The notes beneath the pieces are model-generated. The model was not told the DNA's origin. It did not search any database and saw nothing but the letters and a program-made list of their open reading frames with translations. Positions 26,062 to 34,404 of a DNA stretch of 35,946 nt are shown in pieces; the stretch's first letter is position 1, and the number at the start of each line of letters is the position of its first letter. Source of the stretch: Spirabiliibacterium pneumoniae (GTDB lineage: Bacteria; Pseudomonadota; Gammaproteobacteria; Enterobacterales; Pasteurellaceae); contig NZ_JABMII010000020.1 of NCBI RefSeq assembly GCF_014884995.1, positions 1 through 35,946 on the forward strand, read 5' to 3'. The position numbers and the translations under genes are program-made.

Positions 26062-27249
26062 ATGACCTCGTTTATTAAGCGTTTTCTCAAAATGGAATCC
26101 TCAGGTGGCATTATCTTACTTGCCACCGCACTGCTGGCGCTACTGTTCGCCAACTCACCTTGGGCGGGGCACTATTTTGGTTTTCTTAACACCAAGTTGA
26201 CAATTAGCTTTGGTGAATATGGGCTATCAAAAGCATTGTTGCTATGGATTAATGACGGGCTGATGGCGGTGTTCTTTTTGCTGGTCGGGCTTGAGGTAAA
26301 GCGTGAAATTCTCATCGGTTCTCTATCAAGCTATCAACAAGCCATTTTACCCGTGCTTGCAGCTATAGGTGGCATGGTGATGCCCGCCTTAGTATTTTGG
26401 GGCATTAATCAGCATGATCCTGTTGCTATGGAAGGTTGGGCCATTCCAATGGCAACTGACATCGCCTTCGCGCTTGGCATTTTAGCTCTGCTGGGTCGAC
26501 GTATTCCACTGGCGCTGAAAATCTTTTTACTGGCGCTGGCCATTATTGATGATCTCGGCGCGATTGTGGTAATTGCCATTTTCTACGCCAGTGATCTTAG
26601 CACGGCCGCCATGGTTGGTGCGGGCATTTGCATCGCCTTATTGGTAATCCTGAACCGCATGCGCATCGGTGCATTAACAAGCTATATGCTAATCGGTTTA
26701 GTGTTGTGGGTATGCGTACTGAAATCAGGTGTACACGCCACGCTCGCAGGCGTAATTTTAGGCTTCACCATTCCGCTGACGGATAAAAATGGTGACAGCC
26801 CGCTGGAGCATTTGGAACACACACTCACCCCGTGGTCAGCCTTTTTCATTTTGCCTATTTTTGCCTTTGCCAATGCAGGTGTATCCCTTGCTGGTGTAAA
26901 CGGTGATATGCTCTTTAGTGCGCTACCAATGGGCATCAGCACAGGCTTATTGTTCGGCAAAACCTTAGGCGTGTTTGGCTTTGCCTTTTTGGCAATCAAA
27001 CTCGGCGTGGCAAAACTGCCTGATAAAGTGCGGTTAAAGCACATCTTTGGTGTGGCCATACTTTGTGGAATCGGCTTTACGATGGCGATGTTTCTCTCAG
27101 GTCTCGCCTTTGAAAACACCAGTGAGGAAATCAACACCCTCTCGCGCATCGGTATTTTGCTGGGATCACTAATGTCAGCCATTTTAGGCTACACCACGTT
27201 GCGCCTGCTTACTCGCCGCAAGCCAAAAGCGCGTGTAGTGCGAGTGTAA
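26062..27249 (+). CDS. nhaA: Na+/H+ antiporter NhaA
   Basis: NhaA is the inner-membrane antiporter that exports sodium or lithium in exchange for about two protons, for salt and alkaline pH tolerance. Choosing the ATG at 26062 (AAGGAG 4 bases before it) gives 395 residues. In this numbering the ion-binding aspartates fall exactly at the E. coli positions: Asp133 ([11 protein letters not shown]) and Asp163-Asp164 ([10 protein letters not shown]). About 12 membrane segments are expected. The frame is open 8 codons upstream, without a ribosome binding site. USS at 27026 (inside) and 27259 (after the stop). Confidence 0.97.
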   Translation: MTSFIKRFLKMESSGGIILLATALLALLFANSPWAGHYFGFLNTKLTISFGEYGLSKALLLWINDGLMAVFFLLVGLEVKREILIGSLSSYQQAILPVLAAIGGMVMPALVFWGINQHDPVAMEGWAIPMATDIAFALGILALLGRRIPLALKIFLLALAIIDDLGAIVVIAIFYASDLSTAAMVGAGICIALLVILNRMRIGALTSYMLIGLVLWVCVLKSGVHATLAGVILGFTIPLTDKNGDSPLEHLEHTLTPWSAFFILPIFAFANAGVSLAGVNGDMLFSALPMGISTGLLFGKTLGVFGFAFLAIKLGVAKLPDKVRLKHIFGVAILCGIGFTMAMFLSGLAFENTSEEINTLSRIGILLGSLMSAILGYTTLRLLTRRKPKARVVRV

Positions 27250-27286
27250 GACACGATAAAGTGCGGTTGGCACTAACCTGAGCAAC

Positions 27287-27315
27287 AAAAAAGCGAGCTA
27301 AATGCTCGCTTTTTT
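27287..27315. terminator. Bidirectional terminator between nhaA and glyA
   Basis: A 12-bp stem (27287-27298 with 27304-27315; core AGCGAGC/GCTCGCT) with a 5-base loop is flanked by A-runs and T-runs, so it can serve both the plus-strand nhaA and the minus-strand glyA, which converge on it. Confidence 0.92.
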
Positions 27316-27330
27316 ATAGCGTTTCAATGA

Positions 27331-28584
27331 TTACGCATAAACAGGAAAACGTTTGCACAACGCCAATACTTTTTCTTTTGTTTGTGCAATCACCTCTTCG
27401 CTCTCAATGTTGTCTAACACGTCACACATCCAGCCTGCCAACTCTTTGGCTTCCGCCTCTTTAAAGCCGCGGCGTGTGATCGATGGCGTGCCCACACGAA
27501 TGCCTGAGGTCACAAACGGGCTTTTTGGATCGTTTGGTACGGCATTTTTATTCACGGTGATGTTAGCGCGTCCTAACGCAGCGTCGGCGGCTTTCCCCGT
27601 TAAGCCTTTATTGACTAAATCTACCAAGAACAAGTGATTTTCAGTGCTATTGGAGACAATATTGTAACCACGTGCTTTGAATACCTCCACCATGGCTTTG
27701 GCGTTTTTCACCACTTGCTGTTGATAGGCTTTAAATTCTGGCTCCATCGCCTCTTTAAAGCACACCGCTTTGGCAGCAATCACGTGCATCAATGGGCCAC
27801 CTTGACCTGCTGGGAACACTGCACTGTTGAGTTTTTTGTACAGTTCTTCATTGCCCCCTTTGGCTAAAATCAAGCCACCGCGTGGGCCTGCTAAGGTTTT
27901 ATGGGTGGTGGTGGTAACAACGTGGGCATGATCAATCGGGCTTGGGTACACGCCAGCGGCAATAAGGCCTGCCACGTGCGCCATATCCACAAACAAATAC
28001 GCGCCCACTTCATCGGCGATTTCACGCATTTTCGCCCAATCCACCACTTGCGAATAAGCCGAAAAGCCGCCGACAATCATTTTCGGTTTCACTTCAAGCG
28101 CTTGTTTGCGCAATGCGTCGTAGTCAATCACGCCATCATCAGTGATGCCATATTGCTCAGCGTGATAAATTTTGCCTGAAAAACTCACCGCCGCCCCGTG
28201 GGTTAAGTGCCCACCGTGGGCCAAGCTCATGCCTAAAATGGTGTCGCCTGGTTGCAACAACGCCATATACACCGCCGCATTCGCCTGTGAACCTGAGTGC
28301 GGTTGCACGTTGGCATAATCTGCTCCAAACAACGCTTTCGCGCGGTCAATCGCCAATTGTTCAACCACATCCACATGCTCACAGCCACCATAGTAGCGTT
28401 TGCCTGGGTAGCCTTCGGCGTATTTGTTGGTCAACTGCGAGCCTTGCGCTTCCATCACGCGTGGGCTAGCGTAGTTTTCAGAGGCGATCAGCTCAATGTG
28501 CTCATCTTGACGGCGGTCTTCCGCTTTGATGGCCTCCCACAGCTGAGGATCATAATCTGCAATATTCATGGCGCGTTTTAACAT
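27331..28584 (-). CDS. glyA: Serine hydroxymethyltransferase
   Basis: GlyA interconverts serine plus tetrahydrofolate with glycine plus 5,10-methylene-THF, feeding purine and thymidylate synthesis. The 417-residue product begins [12 protein letters not shown] and matches the E. coli length exactly. The PLP lysine is Lys229 in [22 protein letters not shown] lies before the ATG. It is downstream of purD on the same strand, separated by two small exported-protein genes. A TACAAT (28614-28619) in the 110-base gap could mark its own promoter, but the -35 is weak. No PurR box was found. Confidence 0.98.
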   Translation of the reverse strand: MLKRAMNIADYDPQLWEAIKAEDRRQDEHIELIASENYASPRVMEAQGSQLTNKYAEGYPGKRYYGGCEHVDVVEQLAIDRAKALFGADYANVQPHSGSQANAAVYMALLQPGDTILGMSLAHGGHLTHGAAVSFSGKIYHAEQYGITDDGVIDYDALRKQALEVKPKMIVGGFSAYSQVVDWAKMREIADEVGAYLFVDMAHVAGLIAAGVYPSPIDHAHVVTTTTHKTLAGPRGGLILAKGGNEELYKKLNSAVFPAGQGGPLMHVIAAKAVCFKEAMEPEFKAYQQQVVKNAKAMVEVFKARGYNIVSNSTENHLFLVDLVNKGLTGKAADAALGRANITVNKNAVPNDPKSPFVTSGIRVGTPSITRRGFKEAEAKELAGWMCDVLDNIESEEVIAQTKEKVLALCKRFPVYA

Positions 28585-28694
28585 AGTCTTTCCTTGTTTC
28601 TATTGGGGGTTGAATTGTAATAGTCTAACGGTTTTTACGCACGGTTCAAGCGTGCTGGATATCAATTTTTTCACATATAAATGAATTAGATTCA

Positions 28695-29192
28695 TCAGCG
28701 TTTGCAGCCACCATAAAATTTATGCTCACCGATGCGCTGCTCATAGTTAAATTTATCTTGGGCAAAATCCAACAGCCGAAAATCAATTTCATTGCCCTGC
28801 TCATCGTCACTGGACAACGCCTCAAACAGCGCTTGCTCCATCGCCTGCGCTTGTGGGTTTTGCGCCAGCATAGCCTCCACCTGCTGAGAAAAATCACGCT
28901 GCACCTTGTTCTCAGTTAAGGTCAACACCAAATGATCCGCCTTGAGTGCCCACGTGCCACGGGCTTGGCTGCGATAATGCAACACGGGCTTTTCAATCGG
29001 CGTTTCTGCAATGCCTTGGCTTTTAAACGTGCCATCAGCGTTAAACTCCGTGGCATCAATGGTGCCAAGACTGATGTCATCATAACTTACACCACACAGC
29101 CATTTGCCGTGCAAATCCACAGGCTTCACCGTCAGCGCATACGCATTAAGGCTCGCCAAAAGGCAAAGTGCGGTCAAGATTGATTTTATCAC
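28695..29192 (-). CDS. Small exported protein of unknown function, paralogue of its upstream neighbour
   Basis: The 165-residue product has a signal peptide (MIKSILTALCLLASLNAYA, cleavage after Ala19). I recognise no family. It aligns with the preceding gene: L-x-G-x-W-x-C at the start of the mature part, F-N-A-D-G-T-F, a G-T/H-W turn, EQALF, and a C-terminal Y-G-G-C-[KV]-R. Two conserved cysteines (33 and the one near the C-terminus) may form a disulfide. The start is GTG at 29190-29192, overlapping the previous stop as GTGA, with AGGAGA upstream. A USS encodes Thr-Ala-Leu in the signal peptide (29166). Confidence 0.8.
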   Translation of the reverse strand: MIKSILTALCLLASLNAYALTVKPVDLHGKWLCGVSYDDISLGTIDATEFNADGTFKSQGIAETPIEKPVLHYRSQARGTWALKADHLVLTLTENKVQRDFSQQVEAMLAQNPQAQAMEQALFEALSSDDEQGNEIDFRLLDFAQDKFNYEQRIGEHKFYGGCKR

Positions 29193-29713
29193 TTGATCTC
29201 CTGTTTATGGGCGCGCACGCAGCCACCATAATAGCTCTCATCACCACGATGCTGCACATAGGAAAACTCACGCGCGCTGACATCAATAAGCTCAACGCGG
29301 CTGGCCACATCGCCTGGACGGTGCTCTGCATTGGCGCGAGCAAACAACGCTTGCTCTTGCGCCCGCCATTTTTTCGATGTTTTCAATTTACGTTGCGTGC
29401 TGTCGCTGTGCTGGCGGGTGAGCGTTGCATTCGTGACATGAAAATCCACCACATTATCACGCTGCTGCCAATGCCCCGTAAATGTTTGCGCAAAACGAAA
29501 CAGCGGCTTTCGCATCGGGTAAACAAAGCTGCCTTTGCCCTCAAAGCGCCCATCAGGCAAAAAGCGGATATAATCCGTCTGCGCCATATTTTGTTTTTTA
29601 TGGGTCATTGGGCAGACCCAATCCCCCACCAGTGGAGACGTTGCACTAACACGGCCGTGCTGCACACAGCCTGATAGCGCCAACAAACAAAGTGCGGTCA
29701 AAGGCCATTTCAC
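29189..29713 (-). CDS. Small lipoprotein of unknown function, paralogue of its downstream neighbour
   Basis: The 174-residue product has a lipoprotein signal (MKWPLTALCLLALSGC) with the lipidated cysteine at 16; Val at +2 predicts the outer membrane. The mature part shares with the next gene the pattern L-x-G-D-W-x-C, F-x-x-D-G-x-F, KPL, G-H-W, EQALF and a C-terminal YYGGC-V-R. It is basic in the middle. The start is GTG at 29711-29713, overlapping the purD stop as GTGA. Together they look like a duplicated pair in which one copy is lipidated and the other is not. No function is known to me. Confidence 0.8.
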   Translation of the reverse strand: MKWPLTALCLLALSGCVQHGRVSATSPLVGDWVCPMTHKKQNMAQTDYIRFLPDGRFEGKGSFVYPMRKPLFRFAQTFTGHWQQRDNVVDFHVTNATLTRQHSDSTQRKLKTSKKWRAQEQALFARANAEHRPGDVASRVELIDVSAREFSYVQHRGDESYYGGCVRAHKQEIK

Positions 29714-30999
29714 GACATCACCTGCTCACGCGCAATGGCACGATGCCCAATATCACGGCGGTAAAAGCGCCCATTCCACGTAATTTTTTCCGCCAGCATT
29801 AAGGCTTTTTGCTGCGCAGCCGCCACCGTATCGCCAAGTGCGGTCACGCACAACACGCGCCCACCGTCGGTGATAAATTTACCGTCTTGCGCTTTCACGC
29901 CCGCTAAAAACACTTTGCCGTCTTGAACCGCACTTTTCACACCTGAAATCTCATCGCCCTTGCGATACTCACCAGGGTAGCCCTGCGCGGCCAGCACAAT
30001 GCCTAGCGCGGCTTGCTCTCGCCATTGTGAACGCACGGTGTCGAGCTTGCCATCGCACGCGGCTAAGCACAATTCCACCAAGTCGGATTCCAAGCGCATC
30101 ATAATCGGCTGGGTTTCTGGATCGCCAAAGCGACAATTGTATTCAATCACTTTTGGCTGCCCGTCAGGCATAATCATCAGCCCTGCATACAAAAAGCCCG
30201 TGTAGGTGTTGCCCTCGGCAGCCATGCCTTCGACGGTTGGCACGATGACCTCTTGCATAATGCGTTGGTGAATCGCCTCACTCACCACAGGGGCGGGTGA
30301 ATAGGCGCCCATGCCGCCCGTATTCAAGCCTGTGTCGCCCTCGCCCACGCGTTTGTGATCTTGGCTGGTGGCCATAGGCTCGATGTGTTTGCCGTCCACC
30401 ATCACGATAAAACTCGCCTCTTCGCCAGCTAAAAATTCTTCCACCACAATGCGATGGCCAGCGTCGCCAAAGGCATTGCCTGCGAGCATATCACGCACCG
30501 CACTTTCGGCCTCTTCCAGCGTCATTGCCACAATCACGCCTTTGCCCGCCGCCAAACCGTCGGCTTTGATCACAATCGGAGCGCCTTTTTCACGCACATA
30601 GGCAAGGGCTGGCTCCACTTCAGTGAAATTGGCATAGTCCGCCGTTGGAATATGGTGGCGTGCTAAGAAATCTTTGGTGAACGCTTTCGAGCCTTCAAGC
30701 TGGGCTGCCGCTTTGGTTGGGCCGAAAATTTTCAAGCCTGCCGCCCGAAAGGCATCCACCACCCCAAGAACCAACGGTGCTTCAGGGCCAACAATGGTCA
30801 GATCGATAGCTTGTTCACGGGCAAACTCCACTAGGCGCGCCACATCAGTGACCGCGATAGCGACATTTTCCACCTTGGGCTCTAGCGCCGTACCCGCATT
30901 GCCTGGGGCGACAAAAACACGCTCCACTTTATCAGATTGTGCCACTTTCCAGGCCAGTGCGTGTTCACGCCCTCCATTTCCTATGATTAAGATATTCAT
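29710..30999 (-). CDS. purD: Phosphoribosylamine-glycine ligase (GAR synthetase)
   Basis: PurD makes glycinamide ribonucleotide from phosphoribosylamine, glycine and ATP, the second step of purine synthesis; glyA nearby supplies the glycine. I choose the ATG at 30999 (MNILIIGNGGREHALAW) with AAGGA upstream. This gives 429 residues, the family length; the frame extends 32 codons upstream with a Lys/Pro-rich sequence that is not PurD-like. ATP-grasp motifs include PIVIKADGLAAGKGVIVA and EYNCRFGDPETQ. In other Pasteurellaceae purH usually precedes it; here an adhesin does. Three USS lie inside (29836, 29927 and 30497). Confidence 0.97.
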   Translation of the reverse strand: MNILIIGNGGREHALAWKVAQSDKVERVFVAPGNAGTALEPKVENVAIAVTDVARLVEFAREQAIDLTIVGPEAPLVLGVVDAFRAAGLKIFGPTKAAAQLEGSKAFTKDFLARHHIPTADYANFTEVEPALAYVREKGAPIVIKADGLAAGKGVIVAMTLEEAESAVRDMLAGNAFGDAGHRIVVEEFLAGEEASFIVMVDGKHIEPMATSQDHKRVGEGDTGLNTGGMGAYSPAPVVSEAIHQRIMQEVIVPTVEGMAAEGNTYTGFLYAGLMIMPDGQPKVIEYNCRFGDPETQPIMMRLESDLVELCLAACDGKLDTVRSQWREQAALGIVLAAQGYPGEYRKGDEISGVKSAVQDGKVFLAGVKAQDGKFITDGGRVLCVTALGDTVAAAQQKALMLAEKITWNGRFYRRDIGHRAIAREQVMS

Positions 31000-31125
31000 C
31001 TTGTGTCCTTTTGGTGAGGTTGGTTTGGGATTTGTGGGTATTTTAACCGTTCTTTGACTTTTCTGCTCGTTTTTTTCTTTGTCTTTCACTAGCACCCTGA
31101 CCGCACTTTGAGTTTTGATGGGTAT

Positions 31126-31156
31126 AAAAAACCCACCGCGGTGGGTGGGTTTTTAT
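31126..31156. terminator. Terminator after the adhesin gene
   Basis: AAAAAACCCACC and GGTGGGTTTTT arms pair around a short G+C-rich loop, with A- and T-runs on both sides. It lies about 13 bases after the adhesin stop on the minus strand. A USS (31100-31108) follows between it and purD. Confidence 0.88.
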
Positions 31157-31168
31157 CATTGCATTATA

Positions 31169-34120
31169 TTATCCAAGGATAACATTATCCGTTAAACGCT
31201 CATCAATAAGGACTTTTAGACCTGTCTCAGTTTCATACTCATAACCGCTAATATTCTGATGATCTGGAGTTTCCCGTGATATCAACTTAGTACCTTTGGA
31301 GCCAGAAAGATGGATTTCATTTGATTGATCTTTTGTTCCGAAAATAACTAATCCATTAGGATGATTATCTGATGAATCTGAGAAGAAACTATCAAAATCA
31401 CTCGCCGTCAATTTAACTGTGAGTGCTTTGGCGCCATCAATATTCAAAAACTCTAGTTTTTTCATTTGGTTAGCACTCAATACAGCTGTCGTTTGGCTTT
31501 GCATTACAAGCATATCCGTGCCATCACCAAAGTCAATGGTATTTCCATTACCTATACTTGCTGGTTCATTTGAACCGTTAATCACAAGAGTATCATTGCC
31601 AGCGCCCATTTCAATGGTATTACCTGCATTCAAACTCGTCGTTTGAATAAGGTCATTACCATCACCCATGTTGATGGTTGAACCTGTAATACCGTCATGT
31701 TCAACATAGATACGGTCATTGCCTGCCCCCATGTTCACTAATGACCCTGACAACTGTGCCGTTTTTGGATCATAGAGGTTGAGGTAGTCATCACCATTGC
31801 CCATATTGATGATAACATCTGGCTCACCAGCAACACCTGCGCCAGACTCAATACGACCTGCTTCAAGCACATTGTTACCATTGCCTAGGTCAATCACAAT
31901 TTTCTCACCTGGATTTGGTTGAGTATCAATTGTTCCTGGCAATTGCAAAATGTCATCGCCATCAGTAGCCTTCCATTGTGAATCTGGTGTGGCTTGTTGA
32001 CCACCTTCCAACATCGGTGCGTATGCGATACCTTTTTCATAAAGCTCAGGGATATCACCTTTATCCATACCTTCATTTGACGGGCCTTCGGTCTTAGTCA
32101 AAGACGTTGTCAAGCGGTTAACACCATCCATCAAATGGCTATCTAACTGTGCTGGCGCGGTTCTGTCGATGTCTTCAGCAGTTTTGCCATCTTGTTCAAC
32201 ATTCGCTTTCACGTCAAACTCATCGCCGTTTTTCACGCTTGTTAACCATTTGCTGCTATGCGGTACGTCAACAGACCAGTTGCCACGGCCATCGACAGTA
32301 GCAGTGCCTTCAAACAACACTTCCGTTGAGTTCTTTTTCGTCACGCTCACTTTCACTTCAGTGCCTTGGCGAACTTCAGTTGTTGAACCCGCCACCACAA
32401 ATGGGAAGTCGTCTTTCAACTGTTGTTGAGAGATTTTCGCATAACCATTGCCATCAACAGGCCCTTGGATATCTTGACCAATTTTGTTGATATCCACGCC
32501 CACTTCATTAGGGTTTTTCGGTTGTGGCTCTGGCTCTGGTGTTGGTTCAGCTGGTTTGTTGTTATTGGCCACACTCACTGTGCCTTCGCCTTTCGCGCCA
32601 TCTTTATCAGTTACTTCGTATTTAATTTCAGGGATTTCACCTGTGTAACCTTCTTTTGGCGTAAATTCGAATTGACCATCTTTGCCAATGGTCAATGTGC
32701 CAGCATCTTCTTCACCATTTTTGATCACAGTTGGCTCACCTACAGGGATCTCTTTGTCACCGACGGTAATTTTGGTCACTGTCAAGTCTTTGTGTGGATC
32801 GTTGCTTAAACCATCTGGATCACGATCGTTATCCAACACGTTGCCTGAAGCGGGTTCATTGCTTGAGCCTGCAAAGTTGTCAGCTTCCGCACTTGGCGCT
32901 TGGTTTTCTGGGTTTTTGTTGGTCACTTTCAATGTGCCCGTTGCATCCTTGTCACCATCGCTGACAGTGTAAGTGATATCAGGGATTTCACCGTGATAGC
33001 CTTTTTCAGGCGTTACTGTGAATGTGCCATCTTCATTCAAGGTCACTTTGGCAATTGGGTTGCCGTGCTCATCATTGATAGTGGTTTCTTTACCCACAGG
33101 GATGTCTTGGTCACCCACTTTGCCACCAGTGACTTTCAATTTACCTGAATTGTCAGGATCGTTGTCGTTGGTCAACACGTTGCCCGTTGCTGGCTTATCA
33201 AATGAACCTTCGCCTGTATCATCAGTAGTTACTGGTGCTTGATTTTCAGGTTGTGGATTTTTGTTTGTCACCGTCAATGAGCCTTCATCTGTTTTGTCAC
33301 CATCAGTGATGGTGTAGCTGACCTTCGGCATTTCACCAGTGTAATCTTTCGCTGGTGTTACCACAAAGTCACCATTTTCATCCACTTTGATGGTGCCAAT
33401 TTGTTTGCCGTCTTTCATGATTGGTGTTTCTTTACCTAACGTTAAGTTATCAGGCTCACCATCACCATTAAGATCCACTTTCACTTCGGTCAGTGAAATG
33501 GTTTCTTTGCCATCTTCATCGGTGTCGTTGTCTAACAAATTACCTTTTGCTGGTTCCTCTGTTGTACCATTCGCTTTATCTTCCACTGCCACTGGCGCAT
33601 GGTTTTCAGGCGCAGCTGGTGGATCTTGCGGTTCAGGTTGTGGCTGTTCAGCAGCTTTATTGGTGTTTGTCACCGTCAAGCTGTTTTCTGTGGTCGCACC
33701 GTCTTTGTCTGTCGCCGTGTAGGTAATTTTCGGCAAGTCGCCAGTGTAGCCCTCTTTTGGCGTCACTTCAAAGCTACCGTCTTTATTCACGGTCACAGTC
33801 GCGATCTCTTGACCCTTATTATCCAAAATTGGGGTCGCTTTACCAACTGTGATTTCAGTTGGTTTGCCGTTGCTTTCAACAACCACTTTTGTCACTTCAA
33901 GGTCTTTTGTGCCTTCTTGAGCAGCACCATCTGGATCGCTGTCGTTAGCCAACACATTACCTTTAGCTGGCTCTTTGCTAGACCCTTTAGCGGTATCAGG
34001 CTCTGATGTTGGTACTTTATTTTCAGGTTGTACTTGTGGATCTTGTGGATCTTTACCGTCGTCACCTGGGGTTGGCTTATTCCCATCGTTATCAGGTTTG
34101 TTATCGTTAGTGACTTTCAA
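31169..34120 (-). CDS. Repetitive type I-secreted adhesin, C-terminal fragment
   Basis: This 983-residue, Asp/Gly/Thr-rich frame looks like the C-terminal two thirds of a Bap/LapA-type surface adhesin. Four tandem cadherin-like/bacterial Ig repeats span about residues 43-155, 183-289, 302-404 and 416-523, each with GN-[VL]-L-x-ND and TV-x-KDG-type motifs. A further Ig-like domain follows (about 540-660), then RTX-like nonapeptides (718-873; GNGDDYL, GAGNDRI, GDGNDLI, GAGNDTL). The unique C-terminus is in the position of a type I secretion signal. It has no signal peptide or good ribosome binding site; its first codon is a TTG overlapping the previous stop (TTGA). It is best read as the continuation of the next frame after a frameshift. 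No USS occurs in it. Confidence 0.85.
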   Translation of the reverse strand: MKVTNDNKPDNDGNKPTPGDDGKDPQDPQVQPENKVPTSEPDTAKGSSKEPAKGNVLANDSDPDGAAQEGTKDLEVTKVVVESNGKPTEITVGKATPILDNKGQEIATVTVNKDGSFEVTPKEGYTGDLPKITYTATDKDGATTENSLTVTNTNKAAEQPQPEPQDPPAAPENHAPVAVEDKANGTTEEPAKGNLLDNDTDEDGKETISLTEVKVDLNGDGEPDNLTLGKETPIMKDGKQIGTIKVDENGDFVVTPAKDYTGEMPKVSYTITDGDKTDEGSLTVTNKNPQPENQAPVTTDDTGEGSFDKPATGNVLTNDNDPDNSGKLKVTGGKVGDQDIPVGKETTINDEHGNPIAKVTLNEDGTFTVTPEKGYHGEIPDITYTVSDGDKDATGTLKVTNKNPENQAPSAEADNFAGSSNEPASGNVLDNDRDPDGLSNDPHKDLTVTKITVGDKEIPVGEPTVIKNGEEDAGTLTIGKDGQFEFTPKEGYTGEIPEIKYEVTDKDGAKGEGTVSVANNNKPAEPTPEPEPQPKNPNEVGVDINKIGQDIQGPVDGNGYAKISQQQLKDDFPFVVAGSTTEVRQGTEVKVSVTKKNSTEVLFEGTATVDGRGNWSVDVPHSSKWLTSVKNGDEFDVKANVEQDGKTAEDIDRTAPAQLDSHLMDGVNRLTTSLTKTEGPSNEGMDKGDIPELYEKGIAYAPMLEGGQQATPDSQWKATDGDDILQLPGTIDTQPNPGEKIVIDLGNGNNVLEAGRIESGAGVAGEPDVIINMGNGDDYLNLYDPKTAQLSGSLVNMGAGNDRIYVEHDGITGSTINMGDGNDLIQTTSLNAGNTIEMGAGNDTLVINGSNEPASIGNGNTIDFGDGTDMLVMQSQTTAVLSANQMKKLEFLNIDGAKALTVKLTASDFDSFFSDSSDNHPNGLVIFGTKDQSNEIHLSGSKGTKLISRETPDHQNISGYEYETETGLKVLIDERLTDNVILG
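31502..31969 (-). repeat. RTX-like calcium-binding nonapeptide repeats
   Basis: Several degenerate copies of G-x-G-N/D-D-x-[LI] occur in the translated C-terminal region (for example MGNGDDYLNL, MGAGNDRIYV, MGDGNDLIQT, MGAGNDTLVI, FGDGTDMLVM). Such repeats bind calcium and fold in the extracellular medium after type I secretion. Spacing between copies is about 20 residues, looser than in classical RTX toxins. Confidence 0.75.
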
Positions 34121-34404
34121 CTTCTGTCTTTGCCATCAGTCACAGTATAAGTCACCTCTGGCAAATCACCTGTATAGCCTTTGCTTGGGGTGATTGTGAA
34201 GTCACCGTTTTCATCCACTTTAATGGTGCCAATTTGTTCACCGTCTTTGAAAATCGGTGTTTCTTTGCCCAATGGCAAGTCATCAGGTGTGCCGTCTCCA
34301 TCAAGATCAACTTTCACGCCAGTCACTTTTAATGGATCTGAATCGTCATCTTTGTCGTTGGTTAACACGTTACCTTTTGCAGGTTTGTCACTTGAGCCAT
34401 TGGC
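32552..34404 (-). repeat. Five tandem cadherin-like/Ig-like domain repeats across the adhesin frame break
   Basis: Five units of about 95-113 residues share the pattern x-G-S-x-x-[EK]PA-x-GN-[VL]-L-x-ND-x-D, then G-K-E-T-P-I, [VT]-x-x-DG-x-F-x-[VI]TP-x-x-[GD]Y-x-G-[ED]-[LIM]P and YT-[VAI]-[TS]D. Units are at 34404-34117 (truncated by the frame break), 33994-33656, 33574-33254, 33217-32909 and 32875-32552. Linkers are Pro/Gln/Glu-rich. The arrangement is a stalk of beta-sandwich domains typical of cell-surface adhesins. Confidence 0.8.

Noticed and set aside
26682-27182. A 166-codon open frame on the minus strand inside nhaA
   Set aside because: nhaA is well supported with all ion-binding aspartates in place; the antisense frame has no family resemblance or start signals.
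28585-28694. PurR operator or glycine riboswitch before glyA
   Set aside because: No match to the PurR palindrome ACGCAAACGTTTGCGT and no paired aptamer structure; the interval is too short for a tandem glycine riboswitch.
31000-31095. N-terminal extension of PurD (32 more codons in frame)
   Set aside because: The extension is Lys/Pro-rich and unlike PurD, while the ATG at 30999 has a ribosome binding site and gives the family length.
34100-34135. Programmed -1 ribosomal frameshift joining the two adhesin frames
   Set aside because: The C-terminal frame is in the -1 register, but no X-XXY-YYZ slippery heptamer precedes the stop, and comparison with sister repeats suggests missing bases.
31502-34404. 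CRISPR-like or satellite repeats
   Set aside because: Periodicity is at the protein level (about 100-residue domains and short nonapeptides), and the DNA copies are diverged with no constant spacer structure.
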